Translations under genes and position numbers: made by a program
NCBI RefSeq assembly: GCF_000004075.3
Contig: NC_026660.2
Span: 21,765,498-21,829,497, forward strand
Source: Cucumis sativus
Taxonomy: Eukaryota > Streptophyta > Magnoliopsida > Cucurbitales > Cucurbitaceae
Reading direction: 5' to 3'
DNA length: 64,000 nucleotides
In this document: positions 34,126 to 45,200 of the stretch, piece after piece
Position numbering within the stretch: position 1 is the first letter of the stretch
Layout of the letters: each line of letters starts with the position of its first letter
Notes under the pieces: generated by a model
Told to the model about the DNA's origin: nothing
Seen by the model: only the letters and a program-made list of their open reading frames with translations
Database searches by the model: none

Positions 34126-37100
34126 TCAAGCCCATCCGTTTCCTCTTCCATTGGAGTTATGTCTAGAATCAGAAGAACCTTGGACATAGCTCGACCGCTT
34201 CTTTTTATGTGTTTTCCATGTTATTACGCATCGACTCCATTCGCTTCCCGACTCGGCGAGGAATTCGTGTTTTCGACTACTTACTCCTTCACACTTTTGT
34301 CTCTTGGGGGTTCCTTCTAAACCAGAATTGTCTTCACTCGTTCCCTCACTCATTACTGGCATGTTATCGTCAAATTCTATCAGCTTATCCTCAGCCCTTG
34401 TGCTGGTAACATTGCTGGTTGATGCACTGCCTTCACGTGAGGGAGTCTCTCTTCTATTTCCTTTCATTGAAAGGCTTGGAATTTCTCCATTTTCCACAGC
34501 CTTCATCCACTGCAAATCACTCAGTGTATCAGCATAAATCACCTCCTTTCTTTTTCGTTTTCCAGCGATGCCGAAAATTTCCGAAGCCTTGTTCTTCTCT
34601 TCATTACCCTCAGGTACTGAATATACCCACTCAGGTACTTCGTGTTCTTCCATCAAACGAGATCTATATTTCTCCTTCTGTCTTCTTTCTTCATCCATTT
34701 TCTCAAACAGCCAAAATTCTTCCTCTGATCGAGCTGCCAGGCGATTGATTTCTCTCTCGCTCGGCACATCAGTGCCAAGTGCGCTAGTTCCTCTGCGCAT
34801 AATCTCCTCTAACATCTCTCTTCGGTCTTGAGCTGGAATAAACAAATGGAGGCAGACAGAAGTGAATGGAAAAGGCAAAAAATAAAAAAGTTGAAGGCAG
34901 CGTAAAAAAGCCATCAAAATGGCTTCACATATGTACTGAAAATGTAATTGTTCAATTTTCTGCTTGATATATAAACATTGCAAACCTCTCAAGTACAAAA
35001 CAAAAGGGAAACAAAATAAAGGATTCAATCACTAGTTTTGAACAAAAATGGCATCACAGTAGGTAATTAGATTTTAAAAAATAACAAACCTGTTGAAGTT
35101 GTGTTGAAAAGTCCAGCCTGGATAACCTTGGCATCAATCCCCATCTTCTGTTTTGCACGTTCCAGGATAACCTCTTCAACTGATCCAACACTAACCAGGA
35201 CAAATACCCTTACTTCCTTCTTTTGTCCAATACGGTGTGCTCGATCCTCTGCCTGCTGGTCCATTTGAGGATTCCAATCACTGTCAAAGATAATAACAGT
35301 GTCCGCAGTTTGTAAGTTCAGACCCAAACCACCAGCCCGAGTGCTCAAGAGAAACATGAAGAATGGGGAGTCTGGAGCATTAAATTGCTTCACTAAAGCC
35401 CCTCTTTCTTCAGTTTTTGTTGAACCGTCAAGTCGCAGGTATCTAAACTCGTGTAGCTGAAGATAAATTTCAAGGATGTCCATAAGACGAGTCATTTGTG
35501 AGAAAAGCAAGACTCTATGCCCAGCTCTATGTAGCTTTGGGAGTAAACGATCCAGTAGTTCAAATTTCCCAGAAGCTCTGATGATCTCCTCCTTGCGCCA
35601 AATATTATAATCTCCCAAAATAAAAAGATATGGATGATTACAACACTTCCTCAGCTGCATTGTTAAATTTTGTAGGGACTTGGATTTGCCAGAACCTGCA
35701 AAAGCAAATAGTTATTAATTAAAGCAGTAAATAGACGAGCAAAAAATATAATCAAAGAAGGTTTAAGTTCAAAAGAACAGCAAAGATATTCAAACCAAAA
35801 TATATAGCGTCAGCTGAGGGATCACGGGAATTTAGACGAAATTGTTAGCAATGCAACACAGTGAAATAGAAAAATAGACGAAATTCCCATACTATGCATA
35901 TACAGCATACCAGTGTCAACTCTGCCAATAGAAGTGACTTGTTGATAGTATACTTTCTGCCATGCTGACATATCACATTTTAGTATGACTTGTGACTTTT
36001 CAGGTAGATACTTTTCCACCTCATCCTTTTTCCTCCTCAATATGAATGGCCTAATAACCTAAAGAGAAATATATTAGAAAGGCAGACAAAAACGAAAAAA
36101 TGAAAAATTAACTCAAACGTGGAGAAAAGCGAATAGACAATGCTCACATGATGCAGACGGCGAATGATCAATAGCTCTTCTTCATCTGTCAGAGTAACAT
36201 CACTCCGATCTGCAAATGGTGCATTAAACCACTCCTGGAAGTTCTGGACTGAATTAAATATATGCGGCAGGAGAAAATTAAGCAGGGACCATAGTTCCTG
36301 CAAACTGTTCTGGATAGGTGTACCAGTTAAGAGAAGCCTACGTTTGATCTGGTACCTGCAAACAAGGAAATGTTTCAAATCTATATAACTTTGAATTCTA
36401 CATTATAATCCATAAAGGATAAAGATTTGTAGGAAAATTAAGGCATGGTTGAAAAAACTAACTGCTACAGTTAAAAAAGAGCTAACTGAACACAGTTTTC
36501 CGGAAAAAGTGTAATTCAGAAAAAGAGAAAGAGACCCCAAAATGTGTAACTAGGGGGCGATTGGCGCACAAAGCTGGGTTGTCAGTAATTATTATTAGAG
36601 AGGAGTAACTAGAAGAGTTGACGTGAATAAAAAAAATGGGTTGGTTGAATAACAACCCTCTTTAATAATTGGCCAAATGGTGGGTAGGTTTTTTACCACT
36701 CAACCCACCCACCTTGAAGGGCCAAACGCCACCTAAGATATTTCAAGCATGGATAAGAAATAGTATTTGACATTACAAGGAAAAAAAGGCATCTTTGGTA
36801 TTAGTATCATACCCTGCAAGTGTCTGTGCAAGAGCACAGTCACGATTTTTCAACCGATGGCCTTCATCAACAATCATATAATACCAGTGTATTTTCTTCA
36901 AAAATGATTTGTCTCTCATAATGAGATCATAATGTGTAATCAACACACAAAATTTTCCTTCACTCAGTAGCTCCTCCTTTATAGCTTTTCTCTCCTCCTG
37001 ACGTCCGTCGTAAAGAACTGCAGCAATACTGGATAAGAAACAAAGAAAACAAGAATGAATGCAATGTGACTGCGTTCGTGCATATATACACATCTCTAGG

Positions 37101-40100
37101 ATTAAAAAATTTCATTCCAATCTGAATATTGTATATTTAACAAGCTATATAGAAAGATATGAACAGCCAAGAGAATGAAAAGCATGTGTAAGGGAAGTGA
37201 GTGTAAAATATTTTCTTCTGTACCTAGGGGCCCATGTTGTGAATTCATGAATCCAGTTCGGCAGTACTGCCTTGGGAGCAACTATTAAGTGAGGTCCAGT
37301 CACATCCTTGTATTCCATGAGGTAAGCAATCAGTGAGATTGTTTGTATCGTTTTTCCCAGACCCATTTCATCAGCCAATATTCCATTTAAATTATTATTG
37401 AATAATGAAAGCATCCACTGAAGTCCTTCTATTTGATAGGGCCTCAATTCTCCTCCTTGTAGCATGGAAGGCTGCTCAGTGACCTGTAGAATTGAATTAT
37501 TAGTCAGATTTCAATTATACAAAGTTTAACAGTTCAGTGACATGCAGAATTATGGTTATTTGATTCTAAGTTCTCTTGAAACTCTATGGAAATGTGCATT
37601 AAAAAAGAGTGCTGAAATCAATTTAAAATAGCATACCAAGTTACCAACAAACATACAGATGAAGATGGAAAAGAGAAACAAGAAAATATAAAACAGAGTA
37701 CAGAAAATTCTGCAATGCTTTTGGTATCCCCAGGGGCAATGTCTGAGGAAGCTAGAAATATCTTATTCGTAATCAAAATGTGCATAGTATTGCTTGACCA
37801 GTCCTACTTATGTATACTTTTCCTGAATTGAATTTTCCTAAATGTTCAGAATATTTTCTACTGACATACACTTTACATTCAGAAAATGAACTTCTTAAAA
37901 GAATTCCAAGTGTTAACTAAATCCTGACTTCCACTGTTCCACATAGTTTAACACGTGAATTATAGACCAGAGAAATGGATTTACCATATAAGTTAAAACC
38001 CAATGCAATCATATGAATTTCTTGGGTACCTTTTCTTGAATTGAATGAATGGCTGAGTTATATTGTCGCTGTCCTTCAAGCAAATCACCACTTTCATCGT
38101 TTCGGTCTGAATCAATGGCATCTAGATCTTCATCTATTAATAGATCTTGAGGGGTTGCATTCTTTGAAGAATCCAACTCGGTTAAATCAACATCAGATTC
38201 ATCCAAGGTCTCGATGCCATCAGCAAGTTTAGAATCTTTCTGTCTTTGGACGGCAGCACCCAAGTTAACAAGTAGTTTGTTTGTTTCTTCAAGAAGAGTT
38301 GTTAATCGTTCATTCTTGCTCTCCTTAACCAATCTCATGTAAGCTTCTTGATCATCCGCCTTTAGTGCTTGGAACCTAAGTTTTTCTGCTCTGGTAGCTC
38401 GTTGTCTTTGTCTCCCATGCCATGCCTGTCCGAATATCATGTGATGGATCATTGTCAAGGTGCACGGTAATTGAAAGATTATAGTCGTCCTAACAATTTT
38501 TCTAAATCATTAATAATTTATGTTCACTCCAAGAAAGAGAACGATATTTCCAAGCTCGCATAATTGTGACACTGATAGAACTAGAACTGAAGTATTAGTT
38601 AAACGAAAAAGACGTGTGAGAAAATTTTCAAGCAATTGTGAGGTTTGGCCTCCCTTCTCTACAATATACATCCTGCCTTCTACTCAGCTTAATACATCTA
38701 CCGATGATATGCACTCCATGTAACTACCCTACAAGTTCAGTTCATAGTCCTAACCCCTTACTATCTGCCAGCCATAACTAACCCTCAATTAAAATGTACC
38801 GCAGCCTACTTGTATCAAAAATTAAAGCACGGTTGCTAATAGAAAAATCTTCTCTTTGCAAAATCAAAATTTAGATAAGGAAAGAATTTAAAGAGGCAAT
38901 ACCTGAATTCCATCATTTCTCTGTTTCCGACGTTTTATAGAAGCTTGAATTTGTAAATGGAACTCACGTACAGCATTCAATATCTCAGTAAAAAATTTTC
39001 TTTTCCTAGTCTCAATTTGGTTCTTCTCCTCCTCTTCTAACCTTGATGTCCTCTGCAAAAACAGGTTTATGCTATTTTAATAATATACAACAAGCAAAGC
39101 AATTTCACTGAAGAATATACATTTTTCCTTTTCTAACACAAAAACAAAATCATACATTTTTCATAATGGTTTCTCATAATCCATTATGAAAGTTCTTGAG
39201 CTAACAGTTTCTCATAATCCTCAAAGTTTGCAAGAGCGCTTGTTGGATATGTTTTTTTTTTTTTTTTGGGTGGATAGGAAGTAATATCTCCTAAGAACAA
39301 ATACAGAAAGGTCATGGAAAAAGGCATCATCCTTAGGACATGGGGTCGCAAAAGTTTTTCAGGTTGGCATTGTTTAAAGAAGCCCTGCACTGAGTAAAGT
39401 CCTACATTTGAACTTATGAAAGAGAGTTTATAATACCTTTCCAACCAAAAGTTGGATATGCCCTTTTAAATCGGCTTTTAATAACCAAAAACCAGTAGAG
39501 TAACTGTTCAAATAACAATCTAATAATATGATAAATATATTTCACAGTCCATGGGGTCAAATATTCAGAGGTGCATGAAAGGATAACAGAATTGGTAATC
39601 GGCAAAAAATAACCTCAGCATCCCGCTTCTTCCGCAATTGATCGTCAGCTTCCATGGCAAAAGCATCTCCTACACCATATGGTGGACGGTGCAGTCGCAT
39701 CATGCCCCAGTCATATAATTGTTTGTCTGGATATGCACAAGTTGCTTGAAGCCAGTACTCTGAACTCACAGCAGATCGTACCTTTTTTTGCAAATCTAGT
39801 AACTGGAATGAAATGACTGTAATCAATCAGTACCAAATGAAACTGTGTAAATCCACACCAATTTATCATCATCAACAGAATATCAATACCCAAACTATGG
39901 AACAAATAACAACCAATATAGTAACTTTCTATTTTAATATTTAAACAAAATTTTGATAATTGTTTATAAAATAATAGTAATAATAAAAATAAGTGAAGAT
40001 TAATCAACATTTTAGAAACAGTCAAATCAAATGTGAATAACATATTCTAGTGCAAGATTACCTTTAATCCACACAGTTCAAGCAAGCACTTTGTCTGTAA

Positions 40101-40913
40101 TTCCTCCCCTCTACTTGAAGGTAATTCTGGTACAATATTACTAAACGAATAAGTAACAAATAATGAACCATTTAATACACCCTTAACCAACTGCAAATGA
40201 TTAATAAAGACATAATGTAGTATAATTCAAAACCAATAACAATGCAGAAACACAACACATAAGGTAGTACTTTCAATTCAAAGTTTTTCCATAACATCTC
40301 AAACTAATAAAAATCACCTTCTAAATCATTCAACCGCCGTCGTACACAACCTCCATACCGCTCTTCTCTGGACCGTTCCAACCCAGAACCAGACACAAAA
40401 TTCGAACGTTGCTTCGCCAAAGCATCTCCAAGGTCAGTCAATAAATCTTCTTGAACAGAATCATCAACCTCCTCCTAAACAACCATACAAAACAATGCAG
40501 CAGCACACAACTCAGACAACAATAACATATAAAAAGAAACAAACCTCTATCTAAATGAGCACCATTACGACCTAAATTCACTATAAATTCATAACATAAG
40601 TTGAACCTAAAGATCTATGAATCAGCACCCTGCTTAAATTCAGACAATACACGAAAACATATAGAAGAAAACAAATGAAGAGAAGTGGATTAAACCCTAA
40701 AGGAAGAAGGATGGAGAATGAGTACCGTACCGAGTGATTGAAAGGAGTGGGATCCTGGGGTTGAGGAGCGGAATAAATGGAAGAAACAGCTTCAAGGAGG
40801 TCGGGAGGAAGAGGGAGATTACGGGAGAGTAAATTGAGAGCAGAGATGAGGGACCTAGTGGAATGAAGATGGTCGAGGGAGGAGAGGTCGGTGTCGAGAT
40901 GAGCCAAATTCAT
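34126..40913 (-). CDS. CHR12: SWI/SNF-type chromatin-remodelling ATPase, CHR12/CHR23 (MINUSCULE) type
   Basis: Exons (minus): 40913-40731, 40474-40318, 40126-40062, 39802-39614, 39052-38903, 38425-38030, 37483-37224, 37028-36813, 36355-36148, 36058-35911, 35695-35090, 34832-34126. All junctions are in frame, giving about 1094 aa; Arabidopsis CHR12 and CHR23 are about 1100 and 1060. An ATP-driven nucleosome remodeller acting in the nucleus. Seen: an HSA-type helical region (about 199-270); Walker A DEMGLGKT (418-425); DEGH box (521-524); [20 protein letters not shown]; helicase-C motifs [23 protein letters not shown] and [19 protein letters not shown] (797-815); a SnAC-type segment (about 868-940). 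There is no bromodomain, as expected for this subclass. The basic Ser/Gly/Asn-rich tail ends RGNGWA. Exon 3 uses the acceptor ACCAG because the AG 14 nt upstream would break the frame. CHR12 versus CHR23 cannot be told apart here. Confidence 0.93.
36551..36735. mobile_element. 185-bp MITE in CHR12 intron 8
   Basis: The left end TAGGGGGCGATTGGCGC and right end, reverse-complemented TAGGTGGCGTTTGGCCC, form a 17-bp inverted repeat with three mismatches. A CTA sits at each border and may be a 3-bp target duplication, in the style of PIF/Harbinger elements. The interior is non-coding. It lies wholly inside the intron between the DEGH-box exon and the following exon. Confidence 0.6.
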
Positions 40914-40918
40914 GGCGG

Positions 40919-40964
40919 GAGAGGAGGAGGAGGAGGAGGAGGAAGAAGAAGAAGAAGAAGAAGG
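40919..40964 (-). repeat. (GAG/GAA)n microsatellite in the CHR12 leader
   Basis: GAGGAGGAGG then GAAGAAGAAG repeats directly upstream of the CHR12 ATG (CTC/CTT on the transcript). This is a typical plant leader pyrimidine tract. Confidence 0.8.
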
Positions 40965-42296
40965 GGGGATTTATTTATTTTATTTATATTTTGAGGGCTA
41001 ATTAAAATTGAGAAGAAAATAGAGGAAATTAAAATAAGAATTAAAAAAAATCCGATGAGTCGCTCGCGCGTAAATTGAATTCCCAAATTCGCTTCTCCAA
41101 TGTGTTTCTGTATTTTCTTTGTGCCTTTGCTTTGCTAACGCCGGAGCCTCTCCCTTGCCCTTATTCCCCTTCTTTGCTTTTTATCTTCCGTAACCAAACA
41201 CACCTCTTCCCGCTACTTGAAATGTCCATACTGCCCCTTAAACTTTTTATTTTTCTTCTTTTTCTTTTTTCTTTTTAATTTTTTTTTTAAACATTCGGAT
41301 TAGTCTCTATATTTGATTTGGAGTATGTAATGGTTATGATCTATTGATATTTGTTTTTTTTACTATCTACTTTTATATATAAAAAAAATGTTTTAGAAAT
41401 AGTTTATAAATAATTTAAAAATGAACAGCATTATTCTCCATTCTAAAAAATTGGTTAGAAATAACATTTTTGAAGGGTAATTATAATGGATATCAATTTT
41501 ATGATAACAATCAAATGTATAATAAAATTTTTAAAAGATTGTAAATATAACCAAGTTTATGAATGATAAATCATATAATTAATGGTCTATCAATGTTAAG
41601 CAATAGAATTGGTTATATTTACAGTTTTTTAAAATGTTGTTATATATGTTAATGCATATGTCACGTTTCAAAATTGACACCCTAATGCATGTGAGTAATT
41701 TTTTGTCGCTCAAAATCAACCACCAAGACTTGGCCAAAAATTCAACTTTTTTGTTTTATCTCGGCTTAACATCAAGCTTTATTAACACTTAAAATTTATT
41801 AATTTTTTCAAATTAATATCATCTTTTCCCCAAAAAACAATTCCAATTTTTTTCTTGTTTATACCAAATTTTGTATACAAATACTACATACTTTTTGGAA
41901 TCTTTGTCGTGATTTTGGTTTCACAATTATATTAACTTTAAAATTTTCAAATAAATTTACAATTATTATTTTTCAGATGAATCTTAAGTGCAATATACTT
42001 TTTAGATTTAGAAAGAAAAAAAAAGACAAAATCAAATTTTATTAAAATTTAAGTTAGATTTGAGAAATTATAAAGAACTGAGTTATTTTAATTCACATAT
42101 TTCAACTTTTGTTGACGTAAAATTACAAATGAAAATATAAGATGTGGATGATTTTGGGAAGGTGATCCCAATTGGGTTTTTCTTTTCTTTCTTTCTTTTT
42201 TTTTTTATATAAAGAAGGAACTGAAGAAGATTAGGCAAAATATAATAATCATTACTAAGTAAGATGATGCTATAACATTTTGTTGTAATACATAAT
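40965..42296. other. Intergenic region between CHR12 and KAPP
   Basis: 40965 to about 41230 is the CHR12 promoter, with a GC-richer patch at about 41055-41160 (TCGCTCGCGCG). The rest is AT-rich with one foldback element at 41528-41634. The KAPP 3' UTR ends somewhere above 42080. No further gene is seen. Confidence 0.5.
41528..41634. mobile_element. 107-bp foldback element with about 26-bp inverted ends
   Basis: The left end TTTTTAAAAGATTGTAAATATAACCAA pairs with the right end, whose reverse complement is TTTTAAAAAACTGTAAATATAACCAA. The interior is about 55 bp and AT-rich. This is a MITE or foldback element; the host gene spacing is unaffected. Confidence 0.65.
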
Positions 42297-45200
42297 TTAT
42301 TGTGGTTCAACTTTACAAGTGATTCTATTAGAAACCTCAAAATCTAAGAAAATTATGGATGTATTATCTTTTGTACGCAGTGTTCTAGCCTCCCCCAACA
42401 AAAAATTCGCAACCTTTTCGGCTGAATTTTCGGCACTTGTCGAGTATCTTTCCCTAGCCTACAGCAGCAACAATTCATAATCACTTCTCCAGTTGAAACA
42501 TAGATTCTCCAAAAGCAAATGAAAAAAGAAAAGTCGATACCTGAATGGCCAGCTGCATTGCCTTCTTCACGCCAATCACATCCCAAAAGCCATCACTGTG
42601 ATTAATGAAGAATCACATGTCAAATTTCCAACTTTATCTGGGCAAAAATTATGGAATTGAACCATTCTCGTAGTTATTTCCCTCCTTTTCCTATTGCCAC
42701 TTCTCCTTTCCCTCGATGTAAAGTTTCAAATGTGTACGAAGAGTGACATTCCAGTTTAGTTGCTCAACTCGTAAGAGCTTATTGTCTATTTGATCCATAC
42801 TAATAAAAATGTGTTAACAGTTCAAAGAACATTCAAGTTTGTGTTTACTCGATCCTTAAACTCCAATGCGTTCTTTTAACTTTCAAAATTGTGTCTAAGA
42901 TTATTGACCTATTCAAGATTTTTTAAAACATAACTACTAGATACAAAATTGAAAGTTTAGAGTCTCATCAGACGTAAAACTCAGATTCATATCTAGTAGA
43001 ACAATTAATTTTAACTGAAAATGCAAGGACCAAACTTGTAATTTAATGGAATAAAAGCCAGCATGGATTCATTCAGATCCCCAACCCTCAATTTTTTGTC
43101 ATGCCATTTACTATTTACTATAACAGAAGAAAGGTTCATATTGATCAGAAGTAAAATCACCTTGCCATCACTGCAAAAGCTTTGCTTCCTTGATCTACAT
43201 GGACAACTTCACTTATATAAGGTTCTGAACTGAAACGACGGTCTTGTTGTTTAAGAAACTTGTCACCAAGCATCCTTGCAAGGTTCAAGCCTGAGGCAGG
43301 GAGGCAAGGCGTGAGCAATATGGATAACATTCAAAAAGTAATTATTTGGTAGTGTGAAGGACACTTTTTTCATTACCACACAAACGTGTCTCTCCATCTT
43401 TCAATGGTTCTCCTGCTTGTTCTATTCGAAGTCGTTCTGAATAGCTAGTTATTCTGTGATCTTCTGTCATCTTCATCTGCTTTCCATGAACACTGAAAGA
43501 AAGAGAGAGAGAGAGACAAAAAAGAAGAAGACATCAATTTCTACCTTACAACAGAAACAAACTTAAAATGCTTTCAAGTAAGAGTAACTATAACATGTCC
43601 TCATTTCTCACTCTTTTCTATTTTTTTTATTATTATTTGTAATTTCACTGCGTGTGAGAGTATAGTGCTCATGAAGCGTCCAGTGTTGTTCTTTTTTCCT
43701 ATGGTATAAACATGGCTGCCTCCACATCATTCTTGTCATTCAATACATGAAAACAAATAGAAGTGCAAACACATACTTCAGAACACAAGCAGAGTCCCCA
43801 ACATTCGCACATTGCACAAAATAATTTTCATCACTATCAGCCCATACTAAAAGCACCGTGGCAGTACAACCCTGGAAAGAGAGATTAGTCAGAACCAGTA
43901 ATAATAAAGTCTAAAACAATTGTTGCCAACAACAATACTAACAAAGTTAATAATAATAAAATATATAAACCCTTTGCGTACACAGAGAGAGTCTATATCT
44001 AACAAATAAACAGATATATCATTCATAAATTTTGCACTTCTCATATAAATATAAACTCATATCATTTTTTATAACACAAGTTTATTTTTAATATAGCATA
44101 GTTTGAACGATGAATTCCTGTCGTATATCGGTAGAAAATTCCTTGAAAAAAACCACTGCTGCAGTGTCTATGAACCTATGCCACGCCTCAATTGATAAAC
44201 AATATTTGGGACAAGAACAAAGAACTTAAAACAAAGTACACATGAATGCTCCACAATACTCAAAATAATTGATTTAAGGGAAAGTGAAGAAACCTCGTAA
44301 TAGTGATTCATACAAGCTTCAGTCTGAGAAAATGCTTCTCTAAGAACATCTGAAGCATCATGAAGAGATACTACCCTCTCCCTTTTTAGTGGATCAGATA
44401 GAATTGTGGCAACTTTCTCCGGAAGCATTCTAAAAATACAAATATTCACAATTAGTAAAGTAGCAGGTGAAAGCCACTACTCCAGTGATGGAAAAACAGG
44501 AAAATACAGGTTTTTAATTGTGTGTGTGTATTTGTATGAAATCGACCTATCATTGAGAAATAATGAAAGGAATAGGGTGGTAAACAAAGGACCCAAACTA
44601 AACAAAGGATAAGAGGGAGCCCAAAATTAACTACAAAAAGGGGCTACACAATCAAACCAAAAAGTCTTCAAATATTTTAGCACATATTCTCATGTCAAAG
44701 TCAAACAGGACAGAAAGTATGATGTCATACAATCTATATTAGTATATACAAACTCAAGTTCCAGAAAACTTTACAGGTACTTTTGTGACTCGTCAATTTC
44801 ATTTCCATATAGTGCACCCTTGGCAGAACCCTTCTGAGAACAGTTTTTAATAAGTTCACTAAGTTTTCTATCTAAGACTATATCATGAACGGCTAACTGA
44901 AGTTTCTATAAAGTCTCCTCTGATTTGTGGTATTTTGATCTTAAATATACTCAGGTTTCTTTTAGATTCATTAAAAGGAATAATTATAAGCAACAATGCT
45001 GAAGTTGAAAACAGATACTAACTCGCTAGCAGATTTGGCAGCCGCTACTCCACTATGTCCATCACAGATACCAAAGAGTCCAAACTGCCAGATAAATGTT
45101 CGTGTAAGTTAGGCCATTTTGGTATGCATTAAAAATAAAAAACATAAATTGCCAGCACTAAAACCTGATCAACCCCAGCAAGAGGCCATTGATAATAGCA

